A stretch of 64,000 nucleotides of DNA, from the NCBI GenBank assembly GCA_030737835.1, contig JAUJYN010000017.1, positions 1,116,001 through 1,180,000 of the forward strand, written 5' to 3'. A program made the translations under genes and the position numbers. The stretch's first letter is position 1. Every line of letters begins with the position of its first letter. This DNA comes from Acorus gramineus. Taxonomy: Eukaryota; Streptophyta; Magnoliopsida; Acorales; Acoraceae. A model generated the notes under the pieces. The model ran no database searches, was not told the origin of the DNA, and saw only the letters and a list, made by a program, of their open reading frames with translations. Positions 1 through 11,265 of the stretch are shown piece after piece.

Positions 1-1218
1 CCTATGCATGCGTCCTATTAGTTTGATTTATTTGTTTAAATGCAAACTGCGATATTTATTAGCATGCCTTGGGGAATATAAGGGGGCCTTGCGAGGTTAA
101 CATTGAGACCCGGGTTAGGGTACTCCGTGTTCCTCGTTTGGTTGTCGGGATGTCCTACATCGGGACCTCAGGTTACCCTCCCAAGGTCTCTTTTCCTCAT
201 TTTTGCCTTATTTATTTCCCCGCATCTTGGTTATGCGCGCTGGTGGAATTCTGAAAGAATTCAAGACATTAGAGTTGTAGAGATGTGCTGTCAGCGGATC
301 CGAGTGGATCATATGCGATGGATAGGCTGTTCTGTTCCCTTCGTTGGATCCGTGTAGTGACTACCTCGGCATTAAAAAGGTTGTCCCGTGCAGGGGCTCC
401 CATCAGTAGGCGCCTCCTGATTTGGTAGAAGGACTGTGCCGAACGTGGGGGTGGCCAAACGACCTACGGAGTGAGGAGAGACTATCGGTGGACCAAGGGT
501 GACCAACAGCCTAGTCAGTCCCAAGAGCCTATGTCACCTATTGAGGGGTGAGGGTGAGGGTATGGTGGGCCGGCGATGCGACGACCCACAGGATTGTGTA
601 TGGATGATTATCAGCCCATTAAGTCCCAATACCCTTTGTCACCATATTGAGGGGTGAGGGTGAGGGTGAGGGTGAGGGTGTGGTGGTTCGGCGATGTAGC
701 GAACCACCGGACTTGTGATTGATTATGCCACTTTGGGGCTCTTTGTTGTAAATTGTGGTTAATATGAACTGTATGCATGGGTTGTGCTATTCACTGAGCA
801 TGTGGCTCACCCCTCGCATAAGACCTTTTTCAGTGATCACTGAGAAGGACTTGAAGGAGGAACTTCCCAAGCGACTACACCAGTAGCGGAGTAGCGCCAC
901 GTCCCTCGAGTTTTGAGGCCATCAGCATCCTTCTCTTTGTTGTATGTATATATCTCTGTGCTTGGGCACCTAGTTTGGATTTGTGTATATATGGATATGT
1001 TGGCTCTCACAGGACATATGATTATGTATCGAGTCTGTAGTATGTTTTGATTACAGATTCAGTCTTTTAGCTTCGCATTTGGTGTATATATTATGTCAGC
1101 CCTGCTTTTATCTGTGTTGTCATTTTAGCTGTTGTGTGAGTATATTATTGAACTCCTGTTTACTGATATCATATATACACTTGCCGCGTCCCGGGGACGG
1201 CCGCCCTGGGGCGTGACA
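1..1218 (+). mobile_element. Tekay-type Ty3/gypsy LTR, terminal part, cut by window edge
   Basis: This stretch is the reverse complement of 8159-9370, the outer third of the left LTR of the Tekay element below, so it is a second copy in the opposite orientation. It ends at the LTR terminus ...GGGGCGTGACA. Shared landmarks are the TGAGGG repeats, the GGCGCCTCCTGA block and the terminal CCGGGGACGGCCGCC block. Seen: near-collinear match with scattered differences. Inferred: the 3' LTR or a solo LTR of a plus-strand element whose body lies outside the window. It is more diverged from the two nested LTRs than they are from each other, so it is an older insertion or a different subfamily. Confidence 0.9.
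651..680 (+). other. G-rich (GGGTGA)n tract, potential G-quadruplex in LTR
   Basis: At least five GGG runs separated by TGA. The motif recurs as CCCTCA repeats at 8695-8718 and 16726-16748 in the minus-strand LTRs. It fits the usual four-run G-quadruplex pattern. Plant LTRs are known to carry such motifs; folding here is inferred. Confidence 0.6.
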
Positions 1219-1307
1219 ATAAATGGTTACAGAAATGGATTATCTTGGATACTAATTCATTGAAACACAGAAACTGAATGTAGCCCTAATATTAGATGAC
1301 CTAATAA

Positions 1308-1610
1308 CTAACAGAATGCATCAAAAACAGCATCATACCCATTTGTGGTAGAACTTTGAAGATAGATATGTATGAGCTTTGCATTGAAGTGAATATGCAC
1401 CTCAACCATCTTCTGTATATTGCTGTCAACAATGACTGACACAAACTCTTTCTCGCAGCCGGGAACGGAGTATTTCATCGTCATTTGCTGTGGATCCAAC
1501 TTTCATCTTGAACACAACTTCACAATCAAACTCTGAAACTCAGTACCTTCTCCAACATTTTCCATGAATGCATCTACTTTGTATTTACAAATGGAAGGCA
1601 GTGAAGACAT
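1308..1610 (-). pseudogene. MULE transposase N-terminal (PB1-like) fragment
   Basis: Minus-strand reading from an ATG at 1610 gives a short protein beginning MSSLPSICKYKVDAF. It meets one in-frame TGA near 1502 and then continues in the same frame with MTMKYSVPGCEKEFVSV and SNIQKMVEVH. The order 'CKY...MxxKYxxPG...SNxQKMxE' resembles the PB1-like domain at the N-terminus of plant Mutator-like (MuDR) transposases, as known for that family. The fragment is about 100 codons long. No MULE or SWIM zinc-finger domain follows on this strand in the flanking sequence. It is probably a decayed, non-functional remnant. The assignment rests on motif memory only. Confidence 0.5.
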
Positions 1611-2650
1611 CGGTAAGGTGGATCGGTGAGGACTATTGGGAGATCGAATGAATCGCTGAAAATGGGTGGTCTGGGTAGATCGGCGATGGTGTGAAGGGCG
1701 ACGAGGTAAATGGCGGACAACAATGTGGACGGCAACGGTGTGAACGGCGACAATGTGAAGGATCTCAGTGTCGGAGATAGATATTTACAATATTTTCGGC
1801 CCTTGATTTTGAAAGAAAAAAAAATGATAGGGATTTTGGGGAGTTCTTCGACTGGTCTGGGGAAGAAGAAGAGAAAAAGAGGGGAAGAAGAAGATCATTA
1901 AAAGGGGATATGTTTATAAGGGGGGCTAGTAATGGTATTTAGAAAAGTCAGGTGTAAAAAAACAATTGTATAAAGATGTAGGGACAAAAAAAAAATTCTA
2001 AAAGTCTAGGGGTACAGAAAAAACCGAGGGCTTTGTCCAGGGGCATATCAACAATTTACCCTTTCTTTTTTTTCGTTTTGGGGCGATTTAATTCTAGGTT
2101 CTTGAAACATTTGGATTTATTGTTAAGTCCCCAGACCCCTATGTATATTATTTTTGGATTCTTATGTCTGAAAACCCTTAATTCCATAGTTATATTTTCT
2201 ATTTTTACCCTTCCTTCTTCATTGTCTATAAACATTGTTAACAAGTCTGTGTACACTGTTAACATGTTTGTGTACACTGTTAAAAATATGAAAATGAGCG
2301 AAATTGAAAAAAAAAAGAGTAAAAGATAACCCCTATTGGATGGAAAGAACTAGAAATAATATATCAACTAACTTGGGAACTTAAAATAAGTTCACATGTT
2401 CTAGAGATTTAAAATTAATTTAGGGGTTTCTCGGAGGACTTGGAATTAATTTTTCCTTCTTCTCACAAACAAATAAAATAATTATCATGTGACATTATAC
2501 TCGGAGTTAAAATCGAATTTTTAGGATTTCTCATTTCATTCATAGATCACGCAGAGATTTTTTTCTTCTAAATTTATATATAATTATAATATAAATATAT
2601 AGAAATTTTTAATATTGAAAATGTATAATATAAATATATATACTTTTTAA
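1611..2650. other. Gene-free stretch, probable remnant of the MULE
   Basis: The part at 1620-1900 is GA-rich with repeated GGCGACxATGTG-like phrases. The part at 1930-2050 has A-runs and G-runs of the kind seen at transposon ends. From 2330 it is AT-rich. A short direct repeat with TGTACACTGTTAA is seen near 2250 and 2273. Nothing here supports a gene; the small open frame at 1710-1901 has no recognisable domain. Confidence 0.4.
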
Positions 2651-3189
2651 AGAAAAATGTATATAATCCACTGAAAGTTCGCGTAAATGCAAATCGACCC
2701 CTCATTTTCCTGATAATCCATATAACCCTCTCATTTTATCGATTTAATATAAATACACGCCTACTGTTAACATGTGCAAGCCAGAGTGTAGTTAAGATAA
2801 CTCTAGGTGTTCAAATTACTAGACTACCCCTCCTCATCTCTCTCACAAAACACAACACAATCTAGGGTTTGTAAATCCCTAATAGTCGACCGTCCTCTTT
2901 TGATTGGAGTCCTCTAGAAATCACGTGAATCGGGTTCTCTCGAACATATCTACACGAAGCTCCTCAAGCATTCTTCATTTTCAAAGCATTTTAGTGTTCA
3001 AATCGACCACTCTCTCACAGGTAATCTCTCTTGGGATCTGAAGATTTTGTTATGTCTGACTGTAATGGTTTGGTTTGAATGTGAGAAGTTTGGAAGGTTG
3101 TTACTTGTTGAAGTGGTTTTGTTATAACAGGTACTTTAATGAATTGTAGTTATTTTAATTTGAGAAGAATTTGTTGTTTGTTGGGTGTT

Positions 3190-3760
3190 TGAGTCCCAAT
3201 CCAGTGCACTCTAAGCCATTCCAATTCATTATTTTACTGTAAGTATAGTCCAGTTTAATTCAAGTCTGGTCCAGTCCAGTTTAGTCTTGGTCCACCCAAG
3301 TCCGGTGTAATGCAGTTTGATTTGAAGCTCCAGTCCAGTCTAGTGTAGGTCCTAATCCAGTTCAGTCCTAGTCTCCTAGTCAAGGTCCTAATCCAGTCTA
3401 GTCCTGTTTAATATCCATGCTCTAATCCAGTCCAGTTTAGTCTAGGTCCACCCAAATCTAGTCTAGTGCAGTTTGATTCCAAGCTCCAGTCGAGTCCAGT
3501 GTAAGTCCTAATCAAGTCGAGTCCAATCCAGTTCAGTTTAGTTCCAAACCAGTTCAGTTTAATCCCAACCCCAGTCTAGTCCAGTGTATGTCATAATCCA
3601 GTACAGTCCTAGTCTAGGTCCTAGTTCATTTCACTGCCAGTCCCAGCCCATATGAGTTCAATACTAGTAAGAAAATATTCAAGTCCAGTCCATTTCACTA
3701 CCAGTCCATTCCAGTTTAATCCATGCTCTAGTGCAGTCCAATTTAGTCTAGGTCCTTGCA
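3190..3760. repeat. Degenerate CCAGT-based tandem repeat
   Basis: Dozens of imperfect repeats of phrases such as GTCCAGTTTAGTC, AGGTCCTAATCCAGT and CAGTTTGATT. There is a higher-order unit of roughly 100-130 bp (two copies share the GGTCCACCCAA landmark at about 3290 and 3445). It is inside the MULE-like element. There is no coding potential. Confidence 0.8.
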
Positions 3761-3914
3761 ATTGAAATTTAATTAACATTGCAAACATTCAAATAACATT
3801 GCAATTGGAATGCAAATTTAACAACTATTACATTATACCAAAAACAACAGTGATGATACATTGGGAATTCAACATTCAACAACAGAAGGAACAAAAGTGA
3901 ACATCATACATTCA

Positions 3915-4427
3915 TCACTTGAAAATAACTTTCATACATTCAAACCACATAAGACCTATCAAACACCAAATCATCATTGTCAACCTATTCCAAATCATCT
4001 TGGAACTCTTTTTGATGGACTCTTCGGGATTCAATAGTTGAAACTTAAGCTCAACAATAGGGTCATCTACATCATCGATCCATTCAAAGAAACGGCAATC
4101 TTAAGGAGTCTACATTGGAAAAACATTATTCATTAGTTCTCAAACATTAGGAATCAAACACGTAAAATTTATAGGATTAGATTGACTTATCCTATTAAAA
4201 GGACAACAATAGAATCTCCGACCTTTGCTATGTTCTTGACGAGATGTAAAAATCGGACATTCCCCTTTCTTACATCGACATTCACGTGGCCGAATATACG
4301 CGGGAAGTGACTTCGCATTCGAGTATGTAGGCTATTCACCTATTAAGAAAATTTAGCAAAAATTACTCCTACACACATTTCATCAAATACTTCATAAATT
4401 AAAAAAAATACTCACACTTTCTGACAT
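3915..4427 (-). pseudogene. GRF-type zinc-finger gene (MULE cargo), probably decayed
   Basis: Three exon-like blocks are visible. Block 1 (4427-4416) is ATGTCAGAAAGT followed by GTGAGT. Block 2 starts at 4331 after an AG and encodes SNAKSLPAYIRPRE, then CRCKKGECPIF, then GRRFYCCPF near 4200. Block 3 (about 4100-3915) encodes DCRFFEWIDDVDDP and then a hydrophilic tail ending at a TGA. The C-x-C...GRxFYxCP pattern followed by CxFFEW is the GRF zinc finger, a small nucleic-acid-binding fold common in plant transposon-associated and repair proteins. The donor after block 2 is poor, and a TAA precedes block 3 unless its acceptor is right at 4101. It is therefore either a decayed gene or one with unusual splicing. 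Its place between MULE TIRs suggests capture or an accessory gene of the element. Confidence 0.6.
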
Positions 4428-5070
4428 GATCACTTAGATGTTTCAAAATGATGAGGGTAGCGATGAATTATGAAAATTGGAGCACCAAACCCTTCAATTC
4501 GGATTTCCAGTACTAGATTAAAACAACACAAAGAGGATGTATAAAGAAGAACAAAAATTGGTATGAAGGCGAATGAAAAACAAAGAAGAAGCAATTGGTG
4601 GACAACAATACTCCACCATTGGTGGTTTTTAAAGGGGTTTTTGAAGCATCAATCCTCCCTAACGGTCCCCAATGGTCCCCCATTGGGATGAAGAAGAAGA
4701 ACAATGACAGGGGTCAATTTGCATTTATGTTTAAAGTGAGGGTGTTATATGCCTATTTAATTATTGAGTTTAGCCGATTCTTGTGGACAGGGGCATTCTG
4801 GTCATATATAAGTGCCAATTTGAATTTTTGTTGAAAGTGAGGGGGTTATATGCACATATAATTACTCGCTGACGTTAACTAATGGTATATTCCCCGAATA
4901 TTCCTTCAAAATGAATGGCAAATTAACTGAGGGGGGGATTTGTCTAACCATGACAATTTTGAAGGGGTTATATGGATTATCAAGAAAATGAGGGGTCGAT
5001 CTACATTTACGCGACCTTTCAGGAGGTTATATACATTTTTCCCACTTTTTTAATATTTGTAATATTTAAG

Positions 5071-5553
5071 CATTTTATGAAAGGGATTTTTAGTTTTAAG
5101 TCCCTATAAACATGCCTATTTAAGGATCGATCCCCTCACTTCTTCATATTTCTTTTTAAGTCTGTATATTCAACCGCCTATTTGGTTTTTAGTTTGTCCC
5201 TCAAACATCCGTCCATACACCATTAATTTGTGAAATGTGATTTTATTTTTCAGTCCCTGTAAACTATGTTATTTAATGTTAAACCCCTATAAACTATGTT
5301 ATTTAGTAATCAATCCCTGTAAAATATAAAGAAATGAGGGATTAATCACTAAATAACATAATTTACAGATACTTAAAAATAAACTACATTTCATAAATTA
5401 ACAATGTATGGATAGACGTTTAATGGAGGAGCTAAAAACCAAATAGGCGGTTGAATATGGGGACTTGAAAAGAAATATGAAGAATGGAGGGATCGATTCC
5501 TATATAAGCATGTTTACATGGATTTAAAAATAAAAATCCCTTTATGAAAACAT
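5071..5553. repeat. Foldback MITE (near-perfect long hairpin)
   Basis: The left arm begins TTTTATGAAAGGGATTTTTA and the right arm, reverse-complemented, begins TTTTCATAAAGGGATTTTTA. The arms remain complementary over about 230 bp each, including GGATCGATCCC, TATTCAACCGCC and CAAATAGGCGG. They meet at a short loop near 5325-5335. No coding capacity. Known foldback and hAT/Mutator-derived MITEs look like this; the superfamily is not assigned because no clear target duplication is seen. The transcribed hairpin could give 24-nt siRNAs (inference). Confidence 0.85.
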
Positions 5554-5740
5554 GTAGCGGTATGTATATCCGCCGCACTCTATATTTTCAAAAATCAGAT
5601 AATTTTTTATTTATATATAACAATTTAAGAGACGATTACTAGGTTTAACACTTGTCACAATCACTTTTATAATTCCATACGTTTTAATATCCCAATACAT
5701 TTTAATTTTTTTAAAGGTACATACCCGTCCCATGAAGTAT

Positions 5741-6467
5741 ATATAAAATATACACGATGAATTAGAGACCACATCTTTCTACATTTTGAATGAATACATA
5801 TAAAAAAACATATACTCAATGAGGGTTGCGTGAATAACAGCATGAATGACCAAGTGTACTAGCATCCCTATTCAATTAAGTCAAAAACATTTTGTATTTT
5901 TTTGTAAAATTATCCATTTAGCTATTTAATTATTTAAATAACTCTAATTAATATTGTATTAAAAATGGAGGGTTGGAGCCTCTTAGTAACATCCGAAATC
6001 ATCTTTCCTTTTTTTTCATCATCCGTAAAATCTCTCTTAGTAAACGAGATCATTATTTTTTTGACATGATTCGTAAAATCTCTCTTCATAGTTAAAAAAA
6101 GGTCTTTATTTTCACAAATAAGAGTGATGTCAATCTAATTAAAACACAAGATAAATCAAATTATTGTTGTGATCCAAAAAAAAATCCATGGAACAACTCT
6201 CACAGGCAAGAACGTTGTTACACACAGTTCAATGTAACAAGAAAATAATTTTCAATGAAAAAACCAGGGATGAATTTTTACTCAAACCGTGTACAAATTT
6301 ATGAAAACTCGTAAAATTGAACTTGTTACAAGTGTGAATGTGTAATGAATCGTCCTCATATTGATTCTGGGACTCCTTGTTTGTGTGTCAGTTATTTTTA
6401 ATTACTTGGATGAATGGAGGACAATTGTAGCCGCAGATTGAATTGCAAATCCATACCCCAACATTCA
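5741..6467. repeat. Segmental duplication copy A, part 1 (3' flank of fibrillin gene)
   Basis: Nearly identical to 40128-40854. Homology starts at ATATAAAATATACACGATGA in both copies, while the bases before it differ. It contains no gene and lies downstream of the minus-strand fibrillin exons. Part 2 resumes at 23034 after the copia insertion. Confidence 0.95.
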
Positions 6468-6593
6468 TGTTAGAATATGAAAAGAATGAATCAATTGTAT
6501 TATTAGGGTTTGTAGTCGATATTTATAGTACAAAAACGGAAACAAGGAAAAGACTAATCTACCCTTAACCCTAGCATGTATATACATTTAACA
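6468..6593 (-). repeat. Copia 3' LTR
   Basis: TGTTAG...AACA, 126 bp. Next to it at 6594 onward is a C-run, which is the G-rich polypurine tract on the element's strand. Matches 22909-23033 apart from about three positions. Confidence 0.95.
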
Positions 6594-6606
6594 CCCCCCC
6601 TCAAAC

Positions 6607-8150
6607 TCATGGTGGATCATACACCGAGAGTTTGCTCAACAAGAAATCATGCCGCTGAAGTGTATGAGACTTTGTGAAAAAATCTGATAACTGAAGAGAA
6701 GAGGAAATATATGGGAGTGATATGGTGCCCGCAATAAAATGATGACGGACGAAGTGACAATCGATCTCGATGTGCTTCGTACGTTCATGAAATACTGGAT
6801 TGCTAGCAATCTGAATGGCGCTCTTGTTGTCACAATATAGGGGAGTAGACGCAGATAGAATGACACCCATGTCAGAAATGAGGCGTCGAAGCCAAACAAC
6901 CTCAGCAGTAGCAGATGCCATAGCACGATATTCGGCCTCAGCACTCGAACGAGAAACAATGTCTTGTTTCTTGGCCTTCCAAGATATAAGAGAATCCCCA
7001 AGAAAGACACATATACCAGTTGTAGATTTTCGATCTGTGACATCTCCTGCCCAATCAGCATCAGTATAAGCGCGAAGTTCAAGAGTAGAAGAAGACGGTA
7101 ACAGCAGAGCACGAGATATAGTGCCACGTAGATAGCGTATAATCCGAAGAACTGCGGCATAATGAACAGTACGAGGGGCAGCGACAAACTGACTGACAAT
7201 ATGCACAGCATAGGCAATGTCAGGACGAGTGACAGTGAGATAGACGAGGCTTCCAACAAGCTATCTATAACGAGTAACATCAGAGAGTAGTTCTCCATCG
7301 TCAGGCCGGAGCTTAGCATGAAGCTCAATAGGAGTGGGAGAAATGCGATCATCAGTTAGACAGGCACGGTCGATCAAGTCAGCAGTATACTTGCGTTGTG
7401 AGAGAAGATAACCACGCGGAGCAGAAGCAACTTCCAAGCCTAGAAAATAGCGAAGTTTGCCAAGATCTTTCATCTCAAATTGACGCTGAAGATGTTGCTT
7501 GACCGACTGTATATGAGATGAATCATCGCCGGTGATGATCATGTCATCAACATAAAGCAGCAGGATAGTACGATGAGGACCAGATGTGTGAACAAATAAA
7601 GCTGGATCAGAGGAACTCGAAGCAAACCCAGCAGCACAGATAGCATCAGTGAATCGAGCGAACCAAGCACGAGGAGCCTGCTTGAGACCATAGAGAGCGC
7701 GGTGAAGATGGCATACATGACCAGATGAATGAGGAAGACCCGGAGGAGGAGTCATATAAACCTCCTCTGATAAATCACCATGAAGAAAAGCGTCAAGCTG
7801 ATAAATGGGCCATTGACGAACAGAAGCAACAGAAATCAAAGTACGAACAGTTGTCATCTTTGCTACAGGAGCAAATGTCTCATCATAATCAATACCATGC
7901 TGCTGAGTGAAACCACGGGCAACCAAACGAGCCTTGTGACGCTCAATCGAACCATCAGAGTTGGTCTTGATCTTATAAACCCACTTACAGCTGATAGGAG
8001 TCTTCCCTGGAGGAAGTGGTATAATTTTCCATGTATGAGTGCGTTGTAATGCACTAAGCTCCTCTGCCATAGCACCTTCCCATTCTGGAATGCCGACAGC
8101 CTCACGATATGATTGGGGCTCCCAGTGAGTGGAAACAGCTAAAAGAAAAC
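6607..8150 (-). pseudogene. Copia pol, reverse transcriptase and RNase H part
   Basis: The minus-strand translation has the copia RT signatures CKWVYKIKTN, RHKARLVARGF, YGLKQAPRAWF and LLLYVDDMIITG (catalytic YVDD), followed by FEMKDLGKLRYFLGLEV. RNase H follows, with YTDADWAGD, SWKAKKQ and SRSSAEAEYRA. This is the C-terminal half of the copia polyprotein, separated from its N-terminal half by the nested Tekay element. It is a fossil and is not expected to be active. RT sequence supports Ty1/copia; the lineage is not assigned. Confidence 0.93.
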
Positions 8151-8158
8151 ACTGAAAA

Positions 8159-11100
8159 TGTCACGCCCCAGGGCGGCCGTCCCCGGGACGCGGCAAGTGT
8201 ATATATGATATCAGTGACAGGAAATCAATAATAAACCAGAAACGATCACTAAAATGACACACAGATAAAAGCAGGGCTGACATAATATATACACCGAATG
8301 CGGAAGCTAAAAGACTGAGTCTGTAGTCAAAAACATACTACAGACTCGATACATAATCATAAGTCCTGTGAGAGCCAACATGTCATAAATATACACAACA
8401 AAATCCAAATATAATCCAACTAAGTGCCCAAGCACAGAACATATACATACAACAGAAAGAAGGGTGCTGATGGCCTCAAAACTCGTGGGACGCGGCGCTG
8501 CCCTCTGCTGGTGTAGTCGCTCGGGAAGCTCCTCCCTCAGAGATCACTGAAAAGATAATATGCGAGGGGTGAGCTACACGCTCAGTGAATAGCACAACCC
8601 ATGCATACAGTCATATTAACCACATTTAATCAATTCATAAGCCACAAGTGGCATAATATCACCATCTGGGGGTTCGTTCATCGCCGAACCCCATACCCTC
8701 ACCCTCACCCTCACCCTCAACAGGTGACCTAGGATGTTGGGACTTAGCGGGTTGATAAACATCCATTCATAATCCTGTGGGTCGTCACATCGCCGGCCCA
8801 CCATACCCTCACCCTCACCTCTCAACAGGTGACCTAGGCTCTTGGGACTGACTAGGCTGTTGGTTACCCTTGGTCCACCGATAGTCTCTCCTCACTCCGC
8901 GGTTGTTTGGCCACTCCCATGTTCAGCGCAGTCCTTCCAAGTCAGGAGGCGCCTACTAGTGGGAGCCCCTGCACGGGACAACCTGTCTAACGCCGAGGTA
9001 GTCTCTACACGGATCCGACGAGGGAAACAGAACAGCCTATCCATCGCATATGATCCAATCGGATCCGCTGACAGCACATCTCTAAGACTCTAATGTCTCG
9101 AATTCCTCAGAATTCCACCAGCGCGCATAACCAGGATGCGGGGAACATGCATTTAGTAATCATAATACAAGGGAAAATAGAGACCTTGGGAGGGTAACCT
9201 GAGGTCCCGATGTAGGACATCCGACAACCAAACGAGGAACACGGAGTACCCTAACCCGGGTCTCAATGTTAACCTCGCAAGGCCCCCCTTATATTCCCTA
9301 AGCATGCTATCTATTATTACAGTTCGCATTTAATTAAATAAACCAAACTAATAGGACGCATGCACAGGTCGGGCTTTCCTAGCATGATAGCGAGGTGGCA
9401 GGATGCATGGCTCATGCACAATCCTAAGGGTGCAAGTCCCTATCACACAATCTAGGGTGGCATGCAATTCTACACACACATCATGCTTACATGGATTATA
9501 AAATAACAGTTAATACAAGCTATACGCCCCAGGGGAGAGCGGTACACGCCCAAAGCATGTAACGCCTCCCAAACTGGGTTGGGTTGTCCCACTCACCGGA
9601 AATCGGGTCGACGCGCGACCGTCCGTCGAGATCTGCAAGACAAGGTATTAACTGGTTAGAATAAATCCACAATTATCCCAAAAATACATAACACACACAA
9701 ACAAACATCCAACACCCCCCCCCCCAGGCAACCACCGCACGGCCGGCCACCACCCGCACGGCCACCCGACCGCCCGGACGCGCCGCCGCGCCTCAGCCCG
9801 CGCACTCCGCGCACCGCCCGGGGCCCCGCGCGTCCACCGAGCCCAGCCGCGGCAGCCCGCACGCGCCCCGCACGCCGTGCGCACGCTCCTCGCCCCGCGC
9901 GCCCCCGCGCACCTCCGCCGCGCCCCGCGCACGCCTCGCGCACGGCTCCTCGCCCCGCGCCTCCTCCGCGCGCGCCCCAGCACCCGAGCGCCCCGCTCAG
10001 CACCTCGCCAGCACCTCCGCGCGCACCTCGCGCGTCCAGCACCTCCGCCAGCACCTCCGCGCGCACCTCGCGCGTCCAGCACCTCGGCCAGCACCTCCGC
10101 GCGCGCCCAGACCAGCGCCCAGACCAGCTCCTCACGCACAGCTGCACGAGCAGACCCGCGCACAGCACCACCCGAGCAGCTCGCACGCCTCGCACCGCCG
10201 CGACCAGCTCCCCCGAGCGCACGCCCGCGCGCACGCTCGCGCGTACGCACGCGCGCACGCCCAGCCGGCTCCTGCTCGTTGCCTGTGCTGCCTGAGGCCC
10301 CCAGCCCATCCAGCGAGCCCAGCACGACCAGCCCCACGCACCCGACCCGCGCACACCCACGCACACGCCGCGCGCACGCACACCCGCGCACGCACGCGCG
10401 CATGCCCGCGCGCGCCCGGCCTGCGCGCTGCCTGGCCGCTGCCGCTGCTCCCTGCTGCCCGGGACAGTCCCCCAGCCTGCCGAGCGCCTCCAACCACCCT
10501 CCCACTGCCCCGACCACTTCCAACCACCTCCGACCACCCTCCGACGACCCCCACCGCCTCCAACCACCTCCCAAACACAAAACCCTCCCCTAGCAATCAT
10601 CTAGACGAGAAATAAGAGGGAAAGGAGGCTTACCGAGGGGAGGAGGAGGTGTCCGGTGGATCTCCACGCGCCGAAACCCTTCCCACAAGCCTTCTCACGC
10701 CCCGATCTATCACGGCCCTTGATTTGGCTCGAAACAGAGGAGAGAGAGGGGAGGTCGGGGAGGCTAGGATCGTCGGAATTTGGATTTGAAGACACCGGAG
10801 CGTAGATCGGGACCCGATCTACACTTCCCGTGCTTTAGGTTTTTGGTTTTGAGGGGTGTAGGGGCTCGAACGGAAGAAAATCGGAGGAGAGGAGAGAGAG
10901 AAAGCTAGTCGGGAAGATGATGAATAGTAGATATTTTGATTCCTTTTAAGTAGAGCGCGACTTAAAAACCCGGATACGCCCCGGAACTGCGAAATTTTTG
11001 CAAACGATGCCAGAATTCGATGAAATTTTCATGAGTGGCTTAAAATGGCACCAGGACACATAATATGCAGTTAGATTTTCAATCGGAGTCCTCTAGCTCA

Positions 11101-11217
11101 GACGATAGCTAACAGTCTGAAATTACGCGGTTCCGATCGAAAAACCCTAAAAATTTTAAAACTGCTAAAAATGCTCCAATGATTGCCAATAGGCCAAAAA
11201 GTGACACATATATAACA
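8159..11217 (-). repeat. Tekay 3' LTR
   Basis: 3059 bp, TGTCACGCCCC...TATAACA in plus-strand reading. Next to it at 11218-11232 is TTCTCCCCCCCTTAG, the polypurine tract (CTAAGGGGGGGAGAA) on the element's strand. Contains CCCTCA repeats and a large GC-rich minisatellite. Confidence 0.95.
9715..10580. repeat. GC-rich minisatellite block inside the Tekay 3' LTR
   Basis: Extremely C/G-rich sequence with repeated CAGCACCTCCGCGCGCACCT-type units, at about 9990-10110 as direct repeats of roughly 30-50 bp. Many CGCG and GCGC steps follow. The matching block in the 5' LTR is 17747-18577 and differs in unit number. Long open frames in all six frames are a base-composition effect. CpG-dense sequence of this kind is a likely target of methylation (inference). 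Confidence 0.85.
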
Positions 11218-11265
11218 TTCTCCCCCCCTTAGGAAATTTTGTCCTCAAAATAAATACAAGTACAT

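Larger units (their letters stand above)
2651..5043. mobile_element. MULE-like TIR DNA transposon with cargo, non-autonomous
   Basis: The ends form terminal inverted repeats of about 85 bp. The left arm (2651-2737) reads AAAAATGTATATAATCCACT and the right arm (4958-5043), reverse-complemented, reads AAAAATGTATATAACCTCCT. Both go on through CGCGTAAATG and GACCCCTCATTTTC. The flanks are ACTTTTTAA (2642-2650) and ACTTTTTTAA (from 5044), fitting the 9-10-bp target duplication of Mutator-like elements apart from one T. Relatives of the TIR text (TGAGGGxGTTATATGC) recur subterminally at 4735-4870. No transposase is seen inside. The cargo is a plus-strand 5'UTR-like stretch with a splice-donor-like CACAG/GTAATC near 3020, a CCAGT-rich repeat, and a minus-strand GRF zinc-finger gene. 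Confidence 0.75.

Noticed and set aside
1710-1901. Small plus-strand frame MADNNVDGNGVNGDN...
   Set aside because: Low-complexity GGCGACAATGTG repeats, no domain, and it sits within presumed MULE remnant sequence.
8695-8718. CCCTCA repeats considered as interstitial telomere repeat
   Set aside because: The plant telomere unit is CCCTAAA; these are internal LTR repeats present in all three LTR copies.
9656-10600. Long overlapping open frames on both strands (Arg/Ala-rich 'proteins'), also at 17678-18593
   Set aside because: They lie in the GC-rich minisatellite of the Tekay LTR, are open in all frames because stops are rare in such sequence, and show no domain.
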